Source: Actinomycetota bacterium (GTDB lineage Bacteria; Actinomycetota; Thermoleophilia; Solirubrobacterales; Solirubrobacteraceae). From it: a stretch of 10,297 nt of DNA. Below the pieces are notes generated by a model. That model made no database searches and had not been told where the DNA came from. It saw only the letters and a list, made by a program, of their open reading frames with translations. The DNA lies in assembly GCA_019348575.1 (NCBI GenBank), contig JAHWJE010000024.1:1-10297 (forward strand), read 5' to 3'. Position numbers and translations under genes: made by a program. Numbering within the stretch: position 1 is the stretch's first letter; every line of letters begins with the position of its first letter. Below, piece after piece: positions 5,756 through 10,297 of the stretch.

Positions 5756-6693
5756 GGCGCCCTGCGCCCGGCGATCATCAGGTTGTAGAAGACCTTGGCG
5801 GGCAGCCGGCCCTCGAGCAGCGCGACGTCGACGCGCTGCAGCGCGAGATAGCCGCGAAAGGCGTACTGGCGCCACAGCCAGGGGATGTCGTCGGGCTGCG
5901 CCGTCGCCTCGAGCGTACGGTTGATCCAGCCGAACCAGTTGGCGAGCAGCTCCTCGCCCCGCACTCGGACGTCGGCGAAGCCCGCGCCGAGCGCCCATGC
6001 CTCGAGCTCGGCGGGCGTGAAGGCGTGCACGTCGACGAACGGCTCGAGCGCCTCGCCGTCGAGGTCGGCGTGCTCGCCGGGCCATTCGCCGCGCGCGGCG
6101 GGGGCGTCGTGGCCGTCGACCGGCCGCGCGCGCATCAGCCTGCGCCACAGCGGCGCGCTGCGCAGCGCCGCGCGCTTGGGGTACGCCGCGATCCGGTCGC
6201 CCGTCTGCGACGGCTCGCCCGCGAAGACGAACTCGCCGCCCGGGCGCAGCACGCGCCGGAACTCGCCGAACGCGCGGTCGAGGCGGGGGATGTGGTGCAG
6301 CACGGCGTGGCCGAGCACGAGGTCGAACGAAGCGTCCTCGAACGGCAGCTCCTCGGCGTCGCAGGCGACCGCCTCGACGTCGACGCCGATCCGCCGCGCG
6401 TTGGCCCGCAGCGCGTCGAGCATGCCGGGCGAGATGTCGGTCGCGACGGCCTCGCGCACGACGCCGTCCTGGAGCAGGTTCAGCGTGAAGTAGCCCGTGC
6501 CGGCGCCGATCTCCAGCGAGCGGCCGTAGCGCGGCAGCGGCCTGCCGAGCAGCTTGCGCAGCTTGCCGCGCACCTGGTGGCGGCCGATCTCGCCGAGGTC
6601 GACGCCCCACTTCGTGTCGTAGCTGCCGGCGGCCGCGTCGTGGTAGCGCGTGTTGACGTCGCGGATCGCCTCGGCGGTGCTCGGAGCGGCCAT
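5752..6693 (-). CDS. Class I SAM-dependent methyltransferase
   Basis: A 313-residue Rossmann-fold methyltransferase. Motif I is LEIGAGTGYF (60-69), the acidic ribose-binding position is Asp86 in ATDIS, CDAEELPFED (111-120) contacts the adenine, and FDLVLGHAVLHHI (123-135) is motif IV, followed by FRRVLRPGGEF. This is the Methyltransf_11/UbiE-like arrangement. The remaining 150 or so residues are a long C-terminal extension with many Trp, Arg and acidic residues (for example LANWFGWINR and WLWRQYAFRGYL) that probably shapes acceptor binding. The target (O, N or C, on a small molecule) is unknown. The ATG at 6691-6693 lies 28 bases after the SDR stop without a clear Shine-Dalgarno, and the stop overlaps the SGNH hydrolase start by 4 bases. 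Confidence 0.9.
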   Translation of the reverse strand: MAAPSTAEAIRDVNTRYHDAAAGSYDTKWGVDLGEIGRHQVRGKLRKLLGRPLPRYGRSLEIGAGTGYFTLNLLQDGVVREAVATDISPGMLDALRANARRIGVDVEAVACDAEELPFEDASFDLVLGHAVLHHIPRLDRAFGEFRRVLRPGGEFVFAGEPSQTGDRIAAYPKRAALRSAPLWRRLMRARPVDGHDAPAARGEWPGEHADLDGEALEPFVDVHAFTPAELEAWALGAGFADVRVRGEELLANWFGWINRTLEATAQPDDIPWLWRQYAFRGYLALQRVDVALLEGRLPAKVFYNLMIAGRRAP

Positions 6694-6721
6694 GGCGGCG
6701 GCAGTCTACGCGCCCGCTGCC

Positions 6722-7501
6722 TCAGGACTCCTGCATCGAGCGCTGGTTGGCGAGCGCGGCGGTCAGCAGCATGCCGCCGTCGACGACGAGCGACGCACCC
6801 GTCGTGTACGACGCCTCGGGCGAGGCGAGATGGGCGATCGCGGCGGCGATCTCGCGGGCGTCGCCCGGGCGCGCGAGCGGGATCGCCGGGCGATCCACCG
6901 CGTGCGGATCGACGTCCTCGTTGCCGGTCATCGGCGTCGCGATCTCGCCCGGCGCGATCGAGTTGACGGTGATCCCGTGCTCGGCGAGCTCGAGCGCCAT
7001 GACCTTCGTCACGCCGCCGAGCGCGTGCTTGGCCGCGACGTAGGCGACCGCGCCGACGAGCGGCACGTGCTCGTGGACCGACGTCACGTTGACGATCCGC
7101 CCGCCGCGACCGGCGGCGACCATGCGCCGCGCGGCCTCCTGCGCGATGACGAACGCGCCGATGAGGTCGGTGTCGACGACCTCGCGCCACTCGTCGAGCG
7201 TCACCTCGAGCACGGAGCTGAGATGACCGGTGCCGGCGTTGTTGACGAGGACGTCGACGCCGCCGAGCGCGTCGGCCAGCTCGCCGATGACGCCGGCCGC
7301 CTCTTCGGGCCGAGCGGCGTCCAGCCGGACGACCTCCGCGCGGCGGCCGAGCCCGCGCACCTCGCGTGCGGTGCCCTCCGCGCCGTCCTCGTCGCTGTGC
7401 CAGGTGACGCCGATGTCGAGGCCTCGCTCGGCCAGCGCGACGGCCGTGGCGCGCCCGATGCCGGAGTCAGACCCCGTGACGATCGCCGTCGAGAAGCTCA
7501 C
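6722..7501 (-). CDS. Classical SDR family oxidoreductase (FabG-like)
   Basis: A 259-residue short-chain dehydrogenase/reductase using NAD(H) or NADP(H). Visible motifs are TGSDSGIG (9-16) for the cofactor, NNAG (87-90), Ser141 in NVTSVHEH, Tyr154 and Lys158 in YVAAK, the TVNSIAPG stretch after them, and the near-terminal GASLVVDGG. Length and order fit FabG or glucose-1-dehydrogenase-like SDRs; the substrate is not predictable. I chose the GTG at 7499-7501, since the first family strand (STAIVTG) begins three residues later. The frame extends to an ATG at 7534 and a GTG at 7558, but the extension covers an inverted repeat and an Arg-rich run that do not look like SDR sequence. It is the first gene of the minus-strand series ending in YqgE/AlgH. 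Confidence 0.88.
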   Translation of the reverse strand: MSFSTAIVTGSDSGIGRATAVALAERGLDIGVTWHSDEDGAEGTAREVRGLGRRAEVVRLDAARPEEAAGVIGELADALGGVDVLVNNAGTGHLSSVLEVTLDEWREVVDTDLIGAFVIAQEAARRMVAAGRGGRIVNVTSVHEHVPLVGAVAYVAAKHALGGVTKVMALELAEHGITVNSIAPGEIATPMTGNEDVDPHAVDRPAIPLARPGDAREIAAAIAHLASPEASYTTGASLVVDGGMLLTAALANQRSMQES

Positions 7502-7510
7502 GCGTCGCGA

Positions 7511-7526
7511 GTACCCCGCTCGCCGC
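7511..7526 (-). promoter_or_regulatory. GCGGCGAGCGGGGTAC motif upstream of the SDR start
   Basis: On the minus strand this motif ends 9 bases before the SDR GTG. A near-identical GGCGGCGAGCGGGTAC (4445-4460) ends 9 bases before the YqgE/AlgH ATC. It could be a promoter element of leaderless transcripts or an initiation signal. With two copies only, its status is tentative. Confidence 0.3.
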
Positions 7527-7556
7527 ACGCGCATCCCAGCAGTGATGAGGCCGCTC

Positions 7557-7574
7557 ACGTTCGGTCCCGAACGT
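7557..7574. promoter_or_regulatory. Perfect inverted repeat upstream of the SDR gene (possible operator)
   Basis: ACGTTCGG TC CCGAACGT is a perfect 8-bp dyad with a 2-base centre, 56 bases before the SDR GTG. Its symmetry and position suit a dimeric repressor site, and it could equally fold as a small hairpin in the read-through region after the PEP synthase gene. It is not the actinobacterial LexA box, whose half-sites are in the opposite order (CGAAC then GTTCG). Confidence 0.45.
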
Positions 7575-7610
7575 CGGCGCGCTCACCGCGCTCTGGCGAC
7601 CGCCGCGTGC

Positions 7611-7634
7611 GATCGCGCCCGTCATCGCGCGATC
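7611..7634 (-). terminator. Hairpin downstream of the PEP synthase gene
   Basis: GATCGCGC and GCGCGATC form a perfect 8-bp stem around an 8-base loop, about 20 bases after the PEP synthase stop on the minus strand. There is no T tract, as is common for high-GC actinobacteria. Its place suggests termination or 3'-end protection of the ppsA transcript. Confidence 0.5.
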
Positions 7635-7654
7635 CGACGAGCCGCCTGCGACGG

Positions 7655-10057
<2,403 letters not shown>

Positions 10058-10236
10058 GCTCCCGGTATCGCCCGTCGCCCTCTGCGACAAACGCCCTGCT
10101 GCTGGCGCGCGGCGCGGCGGCCGGCCGTTGGTCTTGCGAAGCGGTGCTCGGTCGAACTGGTAGGGCAGGAACGCGCCGTCCAGGGCGATGCGATCCGTCG
10201 CCCCGCTCGGCGAGCGCGCAGAAGAAGCGAGGAGCT
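10058..10236. other. Intergenic region upstream of ppsA
   Basis: About 180 bases between the end of the right-edge gene and the ppsA GTG. On the minus strand it includes the small hairpin CGCTC GCC GAGCG (10204-10216), about 20 bases after the preceding stop, which may be a weak terminator. I found no convincing promoter. The ppsA frame runs through it without a stop, but it contains no ATG, GTG or TTG upstream of 10090, and roughly one codon in five ends in A or T, so it is probably not translated. Confidence 0.4.
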
Positions 10237-10297
10237 TCAGCGCCAGGCGCCGGAGTCCCAGGCGCGCCCCAACTCCCAGCTGCGCGCCCAGCGCTCC
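10237..10297 (-). CDS. C-terminal end of an unidentified protein (cut by window edge)
   Basis: Nineteen codons and a TGA (10237-10239) are visible in one minus-strand frame: ERWARSWELGRAWDSGAWR. All of these codons end in G or C, as in true genes here, whereas the other two minus frames over the same bases have more A/T-ending codons. The peptide holds four tryptophans and five arginines. The function cannot be recognised from so little, and a chance open frame is possible. If real, it precedes ppsA on the same strand. Confidence 0.4.
   Translation of the reverse strand, partial: ERWARSWELGRAWDSGAWR

Noticed and set aside
5756..6610. A long N-terminal extension of the SGNH hydrolase giving a 511-residue protein
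   Set aside because: The extension is an out-of-frame reading of the methyltransferase, which has all its SAM motifs. The hydrolase begins naturally at GTG 5755.
7557..7574. A LexA (SOS) box
   Set aside because: The half-sites are inverted relative to the actinobacterial CGAAC-N4-GTTCG pattern.

Overview
The window is very GC-rich (visibly around 70% or more) and nearly every true codon ends in G or C. Genes are tightly packed, with GTGA/ATGA stop-start overlaps and several GTG starts. This fits a high-GC actinobacterium; a Thermoleophilia/Solirubrobacterales-like lineage is my guess, since no marker gene here settles it. Most long open frames opposite or out of phase with the genes below are products of base composition.

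Left part, minus strand (1-1037): a nitrilase-superfamily carbon-nitrogen hydrolase is followed 9 bases later by the N-terminus of a glutamine-hydrolysing asparagine synthetase that runs off the left edge. A 264-base divergent intergenic region (1038-1301) carries an interleaved hairpin of C and G tracts. Rightward from it comes a compact three-gene operon (1302-3840): a free-standing acyl carrier protein, a FabF-type beta-ketoacyl-ACP synthase with an intact Cys-His-His site, and a thioester-reductase-like extended SDR. The genes are joined by 4-base overlaps. The set suggests a dedicated carrier, condensing enzyme and reductive-release enzyme for a fatty-acyl-derived aldehyde or alcohol.

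Middle part, minus strand (3890-7501), read right to left: a classical SDR oxidoreductase, a class I SAM methyltransferase, an SGNH/GDSL hydrolase, a left-handed beta-helix acyltransferase and a YqgE/AlgH protein. The methyltransferase and hydrolase overlap by 4 bases, and the hydrolase and acyltransferase are 4 bases apart. These three probably form a small-molecule or glycan modification unit of unknown substrate. The YqgE/AlgH gene has no ATG/GTG/TTG where its family normally begins, only an ATC.

Right part, minus strand: phosphoenolpyruvate synthase (7655-10057), with two perfect 8-bp inverted repeats between its stop and the SDR. At the right edge is the last 19 codons of an unidentified tryptophan-rich protein. 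I saw no tRNA, rRNA, CRISPR array, insertion sequence or phage gene. The most interesting points are the ACP-KAS-reductase operon, the missing start of YqgE/AlgH, and a GCGGCGAGCGGG(G)TAC motif at identical spacing before the YqgE and SDR starts.
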